Origin: Prochilodus magdalenae
Lineage: Eukaryota > Chordata > Actinopteri > Characiformes > Prochilodontidae
Assembly (NCBI GenBank): GCA_024036415.1
Contig: JAMWET010004985.1
Coordinates: 207,501 to 271,500 of the forward strand
Direction: 5' to 3'
Length of the DNA: 64,000 nucleotides
The notes beneath the pieces are model-generated. The model was not told where the DNA came from, made no database searches, and was given only the letters and a program-made list of their open reading frames with translations. Positions within the stretch are counted from its first letter, which is position 1, and the number at the start of each line of letters is the position of its first letter. Shown in pieces: positions 22,510 to 32,610 of the stretch. A program made the position numbers and the translations under genes.

Positions 22510-24528
22510 CAGTGGTGGATGAAGTACACGAACCATGTACTTGAGTTAAAGTAGAGATACCAAAGGTTAAACATTACTCCAGTGTCAGTAGAAGCTCCTC
22601 CCTTTAGGCCTCCACTGGAGTAACAGTACTAAAGTATTTACCTTCAGATGTACTTAAGTATAGAGAGTAACAGTACTAAAGTATGTACCTTCAGATGTAC
22701 TTAAGTATAGAGAGTAACAGTACTAAAGTATGTACCTTCAGATGTACTTAAGTATGGAGAGTACCAGTACTAAAGTATGTACCTTCAGATGTACTTAAGT
22801 ATGGAGAGTAACAGTACTAAAGTATGTATCTTCAGATGTACTTAAGTATGGAGAGTAACAGTACTAAAGTGTTCCCCTTCAGATGTATTTAAGTATGGAG
22901 AGTAACAGTACTAAAGTATGTACCTTCAGATGTACTTATGTATGGAAAGTAACAGTACTAAAGTATGTACCTTCAGATGTACTTATGTATGGAAAGTAAC
23001 AGTACTAAAGTATGTACCTTCAGATGTACTTAAGTATAGAGAGTAACAGTACTAAAGTATTGAGAGTAACAGTACTAAAGTATGTACCTTCAGATGTACT
23101 TAAGTATGGAGAGTACCAGTACTAAAGTATTTACCTTCAGATGTATTTAGATATGGAGAGCAACAGTACTAAAGTATGTCCCTTCAGATGTACTTAAGTA
23201 TGGAGAGTAACAGTACTAAAGTATTCCTCTACAGATGTACTTAAGTATGGAGAGTAACAGTACTAAAGTATGTCCCTTCAGATGTACTTAAGTATGGAGA
23301 GTAACAGTACTAATGTATGTACCTTCAGATGTACTTATGTATGGAAAGTAACAGTACTAAAGTATTTACCTTCAGATGTACTTAAGTATGGAGAGTATCA
23401 GTACTAAAGTATTTACCTTCAGATGTATTTAAGTATGGAGAGTAACAGTACTAAAGTATGTACCTTCAGATGTACTTAAGTATGGAAAGTAACAGTACTA
23501 AAGTATTTACCTTCAGATGTACTTAAGTATGGAGAGTATCAGTACTAAAGTATTTACCTTCAGATGTATTTAAGTATGGAGAGTAACAGTACTAAAGTAT
23601 GTACCTTCAGATGTACTTAAGTATGGAGAGTAACAGTACTAAAGTATTCCTCTACAGATGTACTTAAGTATGGAGAGTAACAGTACTAAAGTATGTACCT
23701 TCAGATGTACTTAAGTATGGAGAGTAACAGTACTAAAGTATGTACCTTCAGATGTACTAAAGTATGGAGAGTAACAGGAGCATGATTTATTACTCTAATG
23801 TCCTATTATCATTTCTGGAACAGGACTCTTCATCAGCTCAGTGTAGGTGAAGAGACTCTAGTGTCTCTCAATCCACCAGTCTTTAATAGAAGCTCATTCA
23901 TTAGTCTGACTCCGATGTCTATATAAATTATCATAAGCACAGAACACTGACAGAGAACAGGTTCCATTAGCTAGAACCATAAAATAACTTTTTGCAAGCA
24001 AGTAAAGTTTCAGTTTAAGATTTATTTGGAGGTTTAGGTTTAATAAGAACTTGCTTTAAACAGGGTCACTGATGAGTTTCCTGTACTGTACTGTACATGT
24101 AGGTCTCTGATCATAAACATAAACCAGCCAAACACATGTACTATAAAGGGAACAGTGTTGGTATAAATGCAGAAAGAGGCACTCGCCAGTCACGAGGGCA
24201 TGTGTACCCACGAAGTCAGGAACAATCTGCTTGATCAGTTTACTAACCCCATCCTGCTTTACCTGCCCTCCTCCAGGTGGTCCCTGATGTAGTCCAGGCC
24301 TGCAATGGACATTTCCATGGTTGCTAAGAATCCATGAACAAGTTTGTTTCGTTTTGACTGAAAGGAAATACAAATTTCTCTGTAGTGAAGTAAACAGTCA
24401 GGTATTTGAGTTTGAAATGTCGTGGAGGTAAAATACAAAGTCTAAACTGGAAATACTTCAGTACAGATACACTGAAAAACTACTTAAGTACAGTAACTAA
24501 TTACATTTACTTCGTTACTCCACCACCG
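22510..24528 (+). mobile_element. Non-autonomous hAT-like element with expanded internal array, copy 1
   Basis: Begins CAGTGGTGGATGAAGTACAC and ends TTCGTTACTCCACCACCG, imperfect inverted ends of the CAGTGGTGG type. Flanking octamers GGGTTTAT and GGTCGTAT agree at 5 of 8 positions. A second copy on the other strand (50507-51654) shares both ends and unique interior (for example AAATGTCCATT...GGCCTGGACTACATC). No transposase is present. Confidence 0.75.
22617..23776. repeat. 47-bp minisatellite inside hAT copy 1
   Basis: About 24 units of AGTAACAGTACTAAAGTATG followed by TACCTTCAGATGTACTTAAG and TATGGAG. The other copy of the host element has only about two such units, so the array grew inside this copy. 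Confidence 0.95.
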
Positions 24529-24539
24529 GGTCGTATGAC

Positions 24540-24840
24540 GCTGTAGCACATCTGCCCCATCTGAGATGGTTTTCTGCTACACCATGATTGTACAGAGTGG
24601 TTATCAGAGCTGCTGTAGTCGTTCTGTCAGCTTGAACTAGGCTGGCCATTCTCCGCTGACCTCTCTCATCAACAAGATGTCTCAGTCCACAAAACCATCC
24701 ATCTGTTTTCTTTATCGCATCATTCTGGCTAACTCAGTGACAGTTATGTGTGAAAAACCTACGTATTAGTGAAAATCTAGTTCCTGGGCCTGTCTGGAAC
24801 TGACAATCATGACGCCGTCAAAATCACTGAGATTACATTC
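24540..24840 (-). pseudogene. Tc1-like transposase N-terminal remnant
   Basis: The complement encodes pieces matching the N-terminal region of a common vertebrate Tc1-like family: a start like DFDGVMIV, a helix-turn-helix region, DERGQRRMASLVQADR-like sequence, and a TTLYNHGVAENHLRWGRCA-like end. Only the DNA-binding part remains, with stops, and no catalytic region follows. Confidence 0.55.
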
Positions 24841-25639
24841 CCGCCCCCCCACACATTCTGATGGTGAGTCTCCATTCTGAAGCTGCTGGCCTGTATCCAC
24901 ATGATTGTATGCACTGCACAGCTGCCACACAATTGACTTATTTACTTAGGTTGCATGAATGAGTTTGGCTCAGAATTTCAGAAATGGCAGACAGAGAGAA
25001 AAATGATTTACTAAAGGCTGTGTTACTGTATATATATATATATATATAAGCCTACAAGTTCTGATTATGTTAAACAATCTCCTCCTTATTCTCCATGATA
25101 TTAGCTGATTATTTAAGATTATCAATGTCTGTCTTCTAAATCAATTGATTACACGGGCAATAAAGTTGCATTAAATTGTACATAGAAAATGTTTATTATA
25201 AAAACCTGAACTGCTTTGTTTTTCATCTACAAATGTAAATAAACAAAACAATGTAAAAAAAAATAATAATTTGTTAAGAATGTTATGACATGATTAGATC
25301 ATTTCACTATTTCTAGGTTGCTTTTCAAATATAAGACAATTTGTAAGTTGTTGTAATTTGTCATTTTATAAATAAATGTTTTTACTTGTATGTTTGTTTG
25401 GTTGCTTGATTTGACACTATGGAGTCAATGCCTTCTTAATGCTTGTATTAAAGCATGTGTAGGAGATACAGTGTTGTGGGCATTTGTCTCTCATTTCTTC
25501 TATTTGTCACATTTAAAGATTGTCCAACTAATTTGAACATAAGATTAAGACAATATGAGTAAACACAAAATGCAGCTTTAAAAAGGATCACTCCATTTAT
25601 TAAAAATAAAGATTTATTTTAAATTGACATCAAAAGCAA
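24841..25639. other. AT-rich, no gene recognised
   Basis: AT-rich intergenic or intronic sequence with a (TA)n run at about 25030-25048. Confidence 0.6.
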
Positions 25640-26650
25640 TTGACTTGCTAATCCTATGAGCTGCCTGTGGCAGTCTTGGCAGTAATAACAGTAATCAAAG
25701 ATTTGTGGTAACTTGAGATAAGTCTTTTATATTACTGTGAAGGAATGTTGGTGACTTTGTTTTAATTGATCTGCATTGGCAGGTTTATAAGCATTAACTG
25801 CCTGTTTTAACTTTGGCTTTGATCTTTGGCTTTCCAAAACCTTCACTTCATTACCTTTGAGCCATCCTGAGGTGGACTTCCTTGTGTGCTTCAGATCATT
25901 GTCCTGCTGTATGACCCAACATCTGACCAGAATTCATGGTTCCATCAGTTATGACAAGTCATCTAGATCCTGCAGAAGCAAAGCAGCCCCAGACCATCAC
26001 ACTACCACCATCATGTTTAACACCCCAGAGTGTTATCCCAACATTCTTGGAGGTCATCTAGATATCTTCTGGCAAATGCAAGACAAGCCTTTTGAGTACT
26101 TTTGCAGCTCTCCCACAGATGCCATTTTTGCCCAGCCTCTTTCTTATTGTGGAATCCCATACCTTGACCTAAGCTAAGGTCTGCAGTTGTTTAGATGTTC
26201 GTCTGGGCTATTTGGTGATGGCTGGCTGATTCATTATGACACTCTTGGTGGCATTTTGGTAGGTCAACCCCTCCTGGAAAAGTTCACCACTGTTCCAAGT
26301 TTCTCCATTTGGAGATAAAGGCACAGTAGTTTGCTGGAGTCCCATAGCGATGGCTTTATAATCTTTTCTAGATGATAGATTTTATTGACTTTGAAACCTT
26401 CCAGCTTCTTTACATGGCTAGACCGACTCTATTTAAGTGGTGGTTATCATGCCTGAGTGCGGTAGTGAAATTGAACCCAATAGTCAATTGAACTTGGTGG
26501 TTGATGGTTGATTTAGTAGCTATGGGACATTTTTCACACAGGGCAATAAAAGCTGAACCATATTTTTCCTCAGTAAATGGAATCATCATTTATAACAATG
26601 ATCTAAAATATTATAGAGCAACAAATAAAATAGGACCGAATGGGGCTGAG
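25640..26650 (-). pseudogene. Decayed Tc1-like element with transposase on minus strand
   Basis: Plus-strand blocks such as TCATTGTCCTGCTGTATGAC, CCAGACCATCACACTACCAC and AAGTTCACCACTGTTCCAAG are the complement of coding blocks of a widespread fish Tc1-like transposase. TTTTTCACACAGGGC near 26530 is typical of its terminal region. The order corresponds to catalytic region, then N-terminal DNA-binding region, then terminus. Many indels and stops make it an old copy. The right-hand part is duplicated at 29555-29900. Confidence 0.6.
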
Positions 26651-26804
26651 CCCACAGCTGGACTGGATTTGATTAACAACACTAGGTCCATTATTCGGCA
26701 TTCTCATTATATTTTCACCAAAATAATTATTATGACTTTAAATATATTGTAGTGTAACTGTTTGGCGCTGGGAGGCTGGAGTGGGTGCTGACCGGAGATC
26801 ATGG

Positions 26805-27051
26805 GGCAGTCGTGGGCTGGAGGTTAGGGAACCAGCATTGTGACCGGAGGGTCGCCGGTTTGATTCCCTGAGCCTACAGTAATGACTGAAGTGCAGGGGC
26901 CCCTAACCCCCAACTGCTCCCCGGGTAAGTGTGCTCACTGCCCCCTAGTGTGTGTGTTCACTAGTGAGTGAGTGGGTGTTTCACTTCACGGATGGGTTAA
27001 ATGCGGAGACTAAATTTCCCCACTGTGGGATCAACAAGGGATAAAAATTAA
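26805..27051 (+). mobile_element. tRNA-derived SINE, family A
   Basis: GTCGTGGGCTGGAGGTTAGG head, GGTTTGATTCCC B-box, CCCCTAGTGTGTGTGTTCAC body and GGGTTAAATGCGGAG tail. It lacks part of the CAAGGCACC region. Copy 2 of the surrounding duplication reads straight through (GGAGATGATTGTTATG), which marks the insertion point. Confidence 0.9.
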
Positions 27052-27372
27052 ATGATTGTTGTGAATATTAATATGTAACCTGTGCAGTTGCATTAAATTA
27101 CATAGTAAATGGAACGTCCATTCTCTATGATGCATCATCCATCCCCATGACGCATATTGTCATAGTTTTGCATGGTGATATCACAATTTTTTTTTTTTGA
27201 TGCATTGTTACAATCCTACTACTAAATATTTTGAAATTCTGAAACGTGTGGATATTTCTATTGGGTGTATATCAAAGATTCAGCTTCTTATGGTTCTAAT
27301 AACACATTTTGTTAACTTTGCAATTTATGAACATTGTATTAAATCAGACATGTAAATCAGACAATGTAAAAT

Positions 27373-27732
27373 TCACCATTGAATGGCATATTCACCACTC
27401 ATCTCAAACCTTTGGACTCCACTGGAGGTACACAAAAACACTGGATCGTGACATTCACTCGGAATTCTGATACTGATGCTGAGTCTTCCGTTATGCTCTG
27501 CATAAGCCCATGAAGCCTTCGCAGCTCCTCTCCCCTGTTCTTGTATTTGAGAGAGGATTTCAAACCATGCTCTGTTTTTCCTGACTTCTACAAAGGAAGA
27601 ATCGGAGAGATGCTTCTGACTGTGCAGTTCCCATCTGGTGGGTAGTGTAGCAGCTATGCTGTGAGTCCACAGGGAGAGTGGCAGTTTGTCTGGCGCTGGA
27701 GGCTCAGGCCCTCCTGGCATTTCCCCTTCCAC
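27373..27732 (-). other. 119-codon ORF, status unknown
   Basis: Uninterrupted frame on the minus strand, with stretches such as SDSSFVEVRKNRAWFEILSQ. It matches no family I recognise. It lies wholly in the 870-bp segment absent from the second duplication copy. The opposite strand shows an acceptor-like site at its start codon end, so it may be a chance frame. Confidence 0.2.
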
Positions 27733-27733
27733 A

Positions 27734-29227
27734 GGAGGACCGGAGCGTCAGCCGAGGCACTGGAGCTCAGCTGAGAGCGACAGGGCATTCCAAAATGTCC
27801 ACTTATCCCAAAATCTGCAACTGCTTATGAACCTTCATAGGACAATAGGACAGCATGTGATGTGCATACTGCACACATCAAACATCAATCCTGGAATCAT
27901 TTCGGATCATCAGCCCAAGTGGTTTATTGCGAGGCTGAATGTGAACTACTACTCATGTCTATGTGTGCGTGTAGTCTGATGCAAGTAATGTGAATGAATT
28001 TCGCTGTCAGTCTTTAACTGCCTGCTGTTCTGGGAGCTTCCACGTGGAGGAATGCAAGGGAGGGAGAGAGGGAGGGAGATACAGAGAGAGCGAGAAGAAT
28101 GGTGAGAGTGGGAGAGCAACACAGAGGCGGGAGGGAGAGGGGAGCAACCGAGGAAGAGAGAGAGAGAGAAGAGCTGAGAGCTGTACTGAGAGTCAAAGCT
28201 GGGGAAAGACAAGAGAGCTGGACAAGAACCAAAGTGAGGAACACGAGGAGGACTTCCTCAGTACCTGAATTCGACAACTGTTCTACCAGAGACACCATCC
28301 GAAATCTTCGGGGCAACACTGGAGCGTTACTGTTGCCATGCTGGACTGAAGGAAAACCTTCTTACTACCATGCCACTGGATCGTCTTCGAATGGGATGAT
28401 CAGACCTGGAGCATAGGCAAGAGGAGCCTCTTGCTCCCTCCCGGAGCTCCACCTTCTTCCCTGTTTTCCCAACCAGCCCAGGGCCTTCTGTCGGCTTCAC
28501 CTGACCTGCTGCAAGTTTCTACAGAACTGGGAAACCACCCTGGTCTCTTCAGCTTGGACCACACCACTGAGTTCCATATGTCTGGACCCTTGGGGCACTG
28601 TGGACATACAGAAGTTCAGACTGAAGACAGTAACGGTAAATCTGGCCAAGGCAGTGGCAGCAGCGCGGAAAGTAGTCTCCTGATGAGGACAACAGGAATC
28701 AGACTCACTAAGAGTCACTCACAATGAAAGATACATGAGGACAGGCATGTTTGGACACTAGATCACTCTGGCCAGTGCCACACAGAGCAAGCAAACAACA
28801 GGCTTCCAACCGCAGAAGAGCTTCTGAACAAGGACTGCGCACTCATGCCAACGTAACAAAAGACTTCGGAACCTTCCGCAAGACCCGAGCGACCTGTCTG
28901 CAAGTTTCTAAGAAGTGACCCTTTCCCCGAACCTTCAAAATCTTCTCATCTCGAGTTACTGTTTGACAAGGCAGGCGAAAGCCTGCTGCTCGGGGAAAGC
29001 CTTCAGGGAATATTTCAAAGGCTTCTCGGAGAAGCAGGAGGAGAATTGAGGGGGCGGGAGAGGGGAGCGGAGGGCCAGAGCTGGCCCTGGCAGGACAAGA
29101 GGCTCGGGGGGAAAGGGCCCAGGAGGGATGGGGCTTCAGGGGCTTCTGTAAAGGCTTAAAGGAATGGATGCAGCACCGGAATAAGAAACAGAACAGGGAG
29201 TCTCTGCAGTCCCCCTGGTACAATGTG
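27734..29227 (+). other. Candidate non-coding exon region
   Basis: The left edge follows TTCCCCTTCCACAG, which reads as a splice acceptor. The right edge is TGTGTG|GTGAGTAAA, a strong donor consensus. Between lie a purine-rich (GAGA) tract at 28045-28200 and a GC-richer stretch at 28900-29200. Frames on both strands are short and unrecognised. Part of it (28211-28360) is duplicated at 30931-31060. It could be exon sequence of a non-coding transcript or of the TUNAR-like locus. This is inference only. Confidence 0.3.
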
Positions 29228-29554
29228 TGGTGAGTAAAATAATGGCCTTTGAAGCGTTAAGAGAGAGCGAGAGTGTGCGGGTGACCTCAGCATGTCCCTA
29301 AAAGTGCTTTCGTACACCTACAGATTCTATGTTCTGGTTACAAAATAGCTTGAAGGAAAAATTCCTTTTCTCAAATTCTTGATTGCTTTTTACACATTCA
29401 CTTTTCTAATCAGCTGTTTCCCTCGGGGTACTATACAGTGTCCTTGTGTTCAATCCGCTGATGAAATCTGGCAGTAGGTGCCTTTCTGTGAAGGCTTGTC
29501 CCCTCCTTTCACCAGGAATGATATTAGCCATGCATCGGTTCGACATCAGGCCAC
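29228..29554. other. No gene recognised
   Basis: Intervening sequence between the candidate exon and the second duplication copy. Confidence 0.5.
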
Positions 29555-29916
29555 AAGGGTCTGTAGTTTGCTGGAGTCCCATAGGGATGGCTTTATAATG
29601 TTTTCTAGATGGTAGATTTTATTGACTTTGAAACCTTCCAGCTTCTTTACGTTGCTAGACCGGCTCTATTTAACAAATTGAAACCCAATAGTCAATCTAA
29701 TTTGGTGGTTGACGGCTGATTTAGTAGGGACATTTTTCACACAGGGCAAGAAAAGCTGAACCGTATTTTTACTCAATAAATGGAATCATCGTTTATTTCA
29801 TTTCACAGGTTCATTGTCTAATATTAACAGTAGTTTGATGATCTGAAATATTAAAGAGCGACAAATACAATAGGACCAAATGGGGTGCAAAGATACACTG
29901 AGCCCACAATTATAGA

Positions 29917-29982
29917 GCCCGGATAGCTCAGTCGGTAAGACTTTTAATCTGAGGGTCCAGGGTTCAAGTCCCTGTTCGGGCG
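29917..29982 (+). pseudogene. tRNA-Lys(UUU) pseudogene
   Basis: Matches vertebrate tRNA-Lys-UUU almost base for base: acceptor GCCCGGA pairs with TTCGGGC, anticodon loop CTTTTAA, T-arm GGTTCAAGTCC. Seven bases are missing after GTCGGTA, which removes the 3' side of the D-stem. It is 66 nt long instead of 73. A short T-rich stretch follows, and 16 bases later a SINE begins. The lost D-stem makes it unlikely to be functional. Confidence 0.85.
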
Positions 29983-29997
29983 CTTCCTTCTTGTTGG

Positions 29998-30540
29998 GGC
30001 AGTGGAGGTTAGGGAACCAGCATTGTGACCGGAGGGTTGCCGGTTTGATTTCCTCAACGGACAGTAACGACTGAGGTGCCCTTGAGCAAGGCACCTAACC
30101 CCCAACTGCTCCCCGGGCGCTGTGGATAGGGCTGCCCACCGCTCTGGGTAATCAATCAATCAATCAATGTTTATTTGTATAGCGCTTTTTACAACCAGCG
30201 TTGTCTCAAAGCAGCTTCACAGAAAATCAGTTTGTTATAGAAAAGGAAAGAAAAAAAACACAAAGTTAATGTACAGACATTTGAGGGTGGGGGGGTGGGT
30301 AAAAACCGGGTCCAAGCCCCCTTGAGCAAGCCAGAGGCAACAGTGGCAAAGAAAAACTCCCGTGAGAAGGAAGAAACCTCGAGAGGAACCAGGCTCAAGG
30401 GCGGAACCCAACCTCCTTAGGTCGAAGTGTGCTCACTGCCCACTAGTGAGTGTGTTTGTGGGTGTTTCACTTCACGGATGGGTTAAAAGCAGAGACTAAA
30501 TTTCCCCACAGTGGGATCAATAAGGGGTTAAAATCTTAAA
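29998..30540 (+). mobile_element. tRNA-derived SINE, family A, split by a nested element
   Basis: 29998-30150 holds the head (GGAGGTTAGGGAACCAGC, GGTTTGATTTCC) and CAAGGCACCTAACCCC block. 30426-30540 resumes with GTGTGCTCACTGCCCACTAG and ends GGGTTAAAAGCAGAG. The two parts join exactly where intact copies read GGGTAAGTGTGCTC. Confidence 0.9.
30151..30425 (-). mobile_element. Retroelement 3' tail nested in the SINE
   Basis: Begins with (ATCA)n, then TGTTTATTTGTATAGCGCTT, CTCAAAGCAGCTTCACAGAA and GAAACCTCGAGAGGAACCAG. In the inverse orientation it ends in AAGCGCTATACAAATAAACA plus a (TTGA)n tail, the layout of a LINE-type 3' end. Same family as 3715-4078. Confidence 0.8.
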
Positions 30541-31060
30541 AATTGGATAGGATTTGATTAACAACACTGGGCTCATGATATTTCCACCAAAATAATTATT
30601 ATGACTTATCATATTGTAGTAGAACTGTCTGGGGCTGCGAGGCTGGAGTGGGTGCTGACTGGAGATGATTGTTATGAATATTAATATTCAACCTGTGCAG
30701 TTGCTTTAAATTACATAATGGAACATCCATTCTCATTTGTCCATCCCCATGATGCACATTGTCATAGTTTTGCATGGTGATGTCACAATTTTATGATGCA
30801 CTGTTACAACCCTACTACCAAATATTTTGAATACACCCAATTTTCTATTGGGTGTATTTCAAAGATTCAACTTCTTATGGTTCTAATAACACATTTTGTA
30901 AGCTTTGCAAATTTATGAACATTGTATTAGAGCTGGAAAAGAACCAAAGTCAGGAACACAAGGAGCACTTCCTCAGTACCTGAATTCCACAACGGTTCTA
31001 CCAGAGACACCATCCGACACTGGAGCGTTACTATTGCCATGTTGGATTGAAGGAAAGGTC

Positions 31061-31748
31061 GGAGGTTATGTTGAAGGCACACTGATCATTCGGTGACCCA
31101 CTACGCAGTGAAGGAGAACAGGCATCAGTTAGTGACACTTTACTGAAGGGCAGTGTGCGTAGGTTTAAGTCAGATGACATTAAAGGCTTATGTAGGTGTC
31201 ATGTAGCGTTTAATGACATCTGACATAAACCTACAGAAACATCTATGAAGGCCCATTCCAACAGTGTCAGTGGTCATGAGGTCTATTTTGACCTCACCTT
31301 AGTAACTGTTAAGACACCCGTAAGATGCTTATTGGAGTAAGTAGCATTTTGTGTAGATGCTATGTAGCCTTAGTGAAGTATCAACTGTGGTCCTGTGGTG
31401 ATGACTTAAGCTACACTCAACAGCTTCAGTAATTAAACTCTCGGAGCTCTTTAAATCCTCTGAGGGGTTTGTTTCTAATCACGGGTATACATGCTTGTGT
31501 TTACTAAATACTTCTGCAATTATAAAGAGGAGTTGAACATATTAAGGCTGGATTAAGCTAAAGGCAAAGACTAAATAGCAAAGCCATTAAAAATTGATTT
31601 AATCTTAGTTTATTCTTTTTATTATTAATGGAAAGCAGCAAAAGAGGCTCTACTTTAAATGATGTTGTTTGTGCCAGATGAGCAGCATTTAAGCTCTTTC
31701 ACAGAGGGGACTATAACGTCTATAATTAACCCGCATCATCAAAAGAAT
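31061..31748. other. No gene; one long hairpin
   Basis: 31159-31186 (GTAGGTTTAAGTCAGATGAC and onward) is inverted at 31209-31234, giving an arm of about 26 bases with two or so mismatches. This may be part of a MITE. No ORF of note. Confidence 0.6.
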
Positions 31749-32391
31749 AGTTGGAAGTGAAGTGTGGGAGTGCGGTGCTGTTGGGAAGGAAGATAAAGGT
31801 CACCAGGATCAATAACTGATGATACATTTAGACTGATGTGATCAATATTTATTGAGCTACACATACAGAAGTAGCGTCTTCCGGTATGGTGTCGGGCCGC
31901 CATGTTTGCTAACCCAACATGACAGACGTCTCGGTTGTGGAGGTTCCTAATGGTGTCCTCTGATAATCAGTCCCATGCAGATTTAATATCTAACACAGTT
32001 CCTGCAGATGGTGCGGTAGGGGTGGAGGTGGAGAGACTAGTGGTCTTCTAGACTCCACTCACGGATTTGTTGGTGGTCCCCATCAAGACAAACTGAACTG
32101 AAGATTACTGAAGATGACCCGCTGGTACGACACCATTGCAGTGGATGTGGGGTCAAGGCCAGTTGTCATAACAGTCGGCGTGCATGTAGTCATGCAGTCG
32201 TCTGTTTATAGTGCTGGCACTAACAGAATGACCCATGGAGGCAGCACTGCTCGCTGAATGTTGGGTCAGTACAGCCCTTGCTTACGCACATGAGCGGCTG
32301 AGTGTATAACTTAAATCATTTTTATGCCTCACAATGTCGAACCTACCCATCAAGTTTCATTCCTGTCAGTTGATTCCTTCTGGGTGCAACC
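31749..32391 (-). mobile_element. Tc1-like element, 'AGCTGCACCC' family, copy 3
   Basis: Reverse orientation, with GAGTGCGGTGCTGTTGGGAA at the left edge and TGATTCCTTCTGGGTGCAAC at the right. It holds the same transposase-derived blocks as copy 1 in complement, truncated and full of indels. Confidence 0.8.
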
Positions 32392-32610
32392 ATTTGTCCA
32401 GCTATCGATGAGTGTAGATCTGTAGAGTTTGGCTTCCTCCTGGCTGTTCTCTGCTGATCTACAGAGCTTCCAAGATCAGATATTGACCGTTGCTGTCTCT
32501 GGTTTCCCAAAGACTACAGTAAGAAAGACATGTCTTGGGGACCTCCCCATAGGATGCGTCTGAGTTGGATACAAATTTGTAGAATCCCAGTGTCCATAGC
32601 TCCAGTTTCG

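Larger units (their letters stand above)
26317..28360 (+). repeat. Segmental duplication, copy 1
   Basis: 26317-27345 and 28211-28360 match 29555-30930 and 30931-31060 respectively, in the same order and orientation. Copy 1 has an extra stretch of about 870 bp (27346-28210) at the junction. It carries a SINE at 26805 where copy 2 is empty. Confidence 0.85.
29555..31060 (+). repeat. Segmental duplication, copy 2
   Basis: Matches copy 1 (26317-28360). It starts with the Tc1-like remnant (29555-29900). It contains an inserted block of about 640 bp (tRNA-Lys pseudogene plus SINE, about 29911-30545) that copy 1 lacks. It lacks the 870-bp middle present in copy 1 and has a 13- to 14-base deletion near 31017. 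Confidence 0.85.

Noticed and set aside
24056..24373. 105-codon minus-strand frame sharing residues with 50641-50862
   Set aside because: The similarity comes from both lying in copies of the same hAT element; no protein family and frames end differently.
28014..28319. Leucine/serine-rich frames on both strands
   Set aside because: Produced by the GAGA/CTCT purine-pyrimidine tract at 28045-28200.
28843..29223. 126-codon minus-strand frame
   Set aside because: GC-rich, proline- and serine-rich chance frame lying opposite a candidate exon; no motif.
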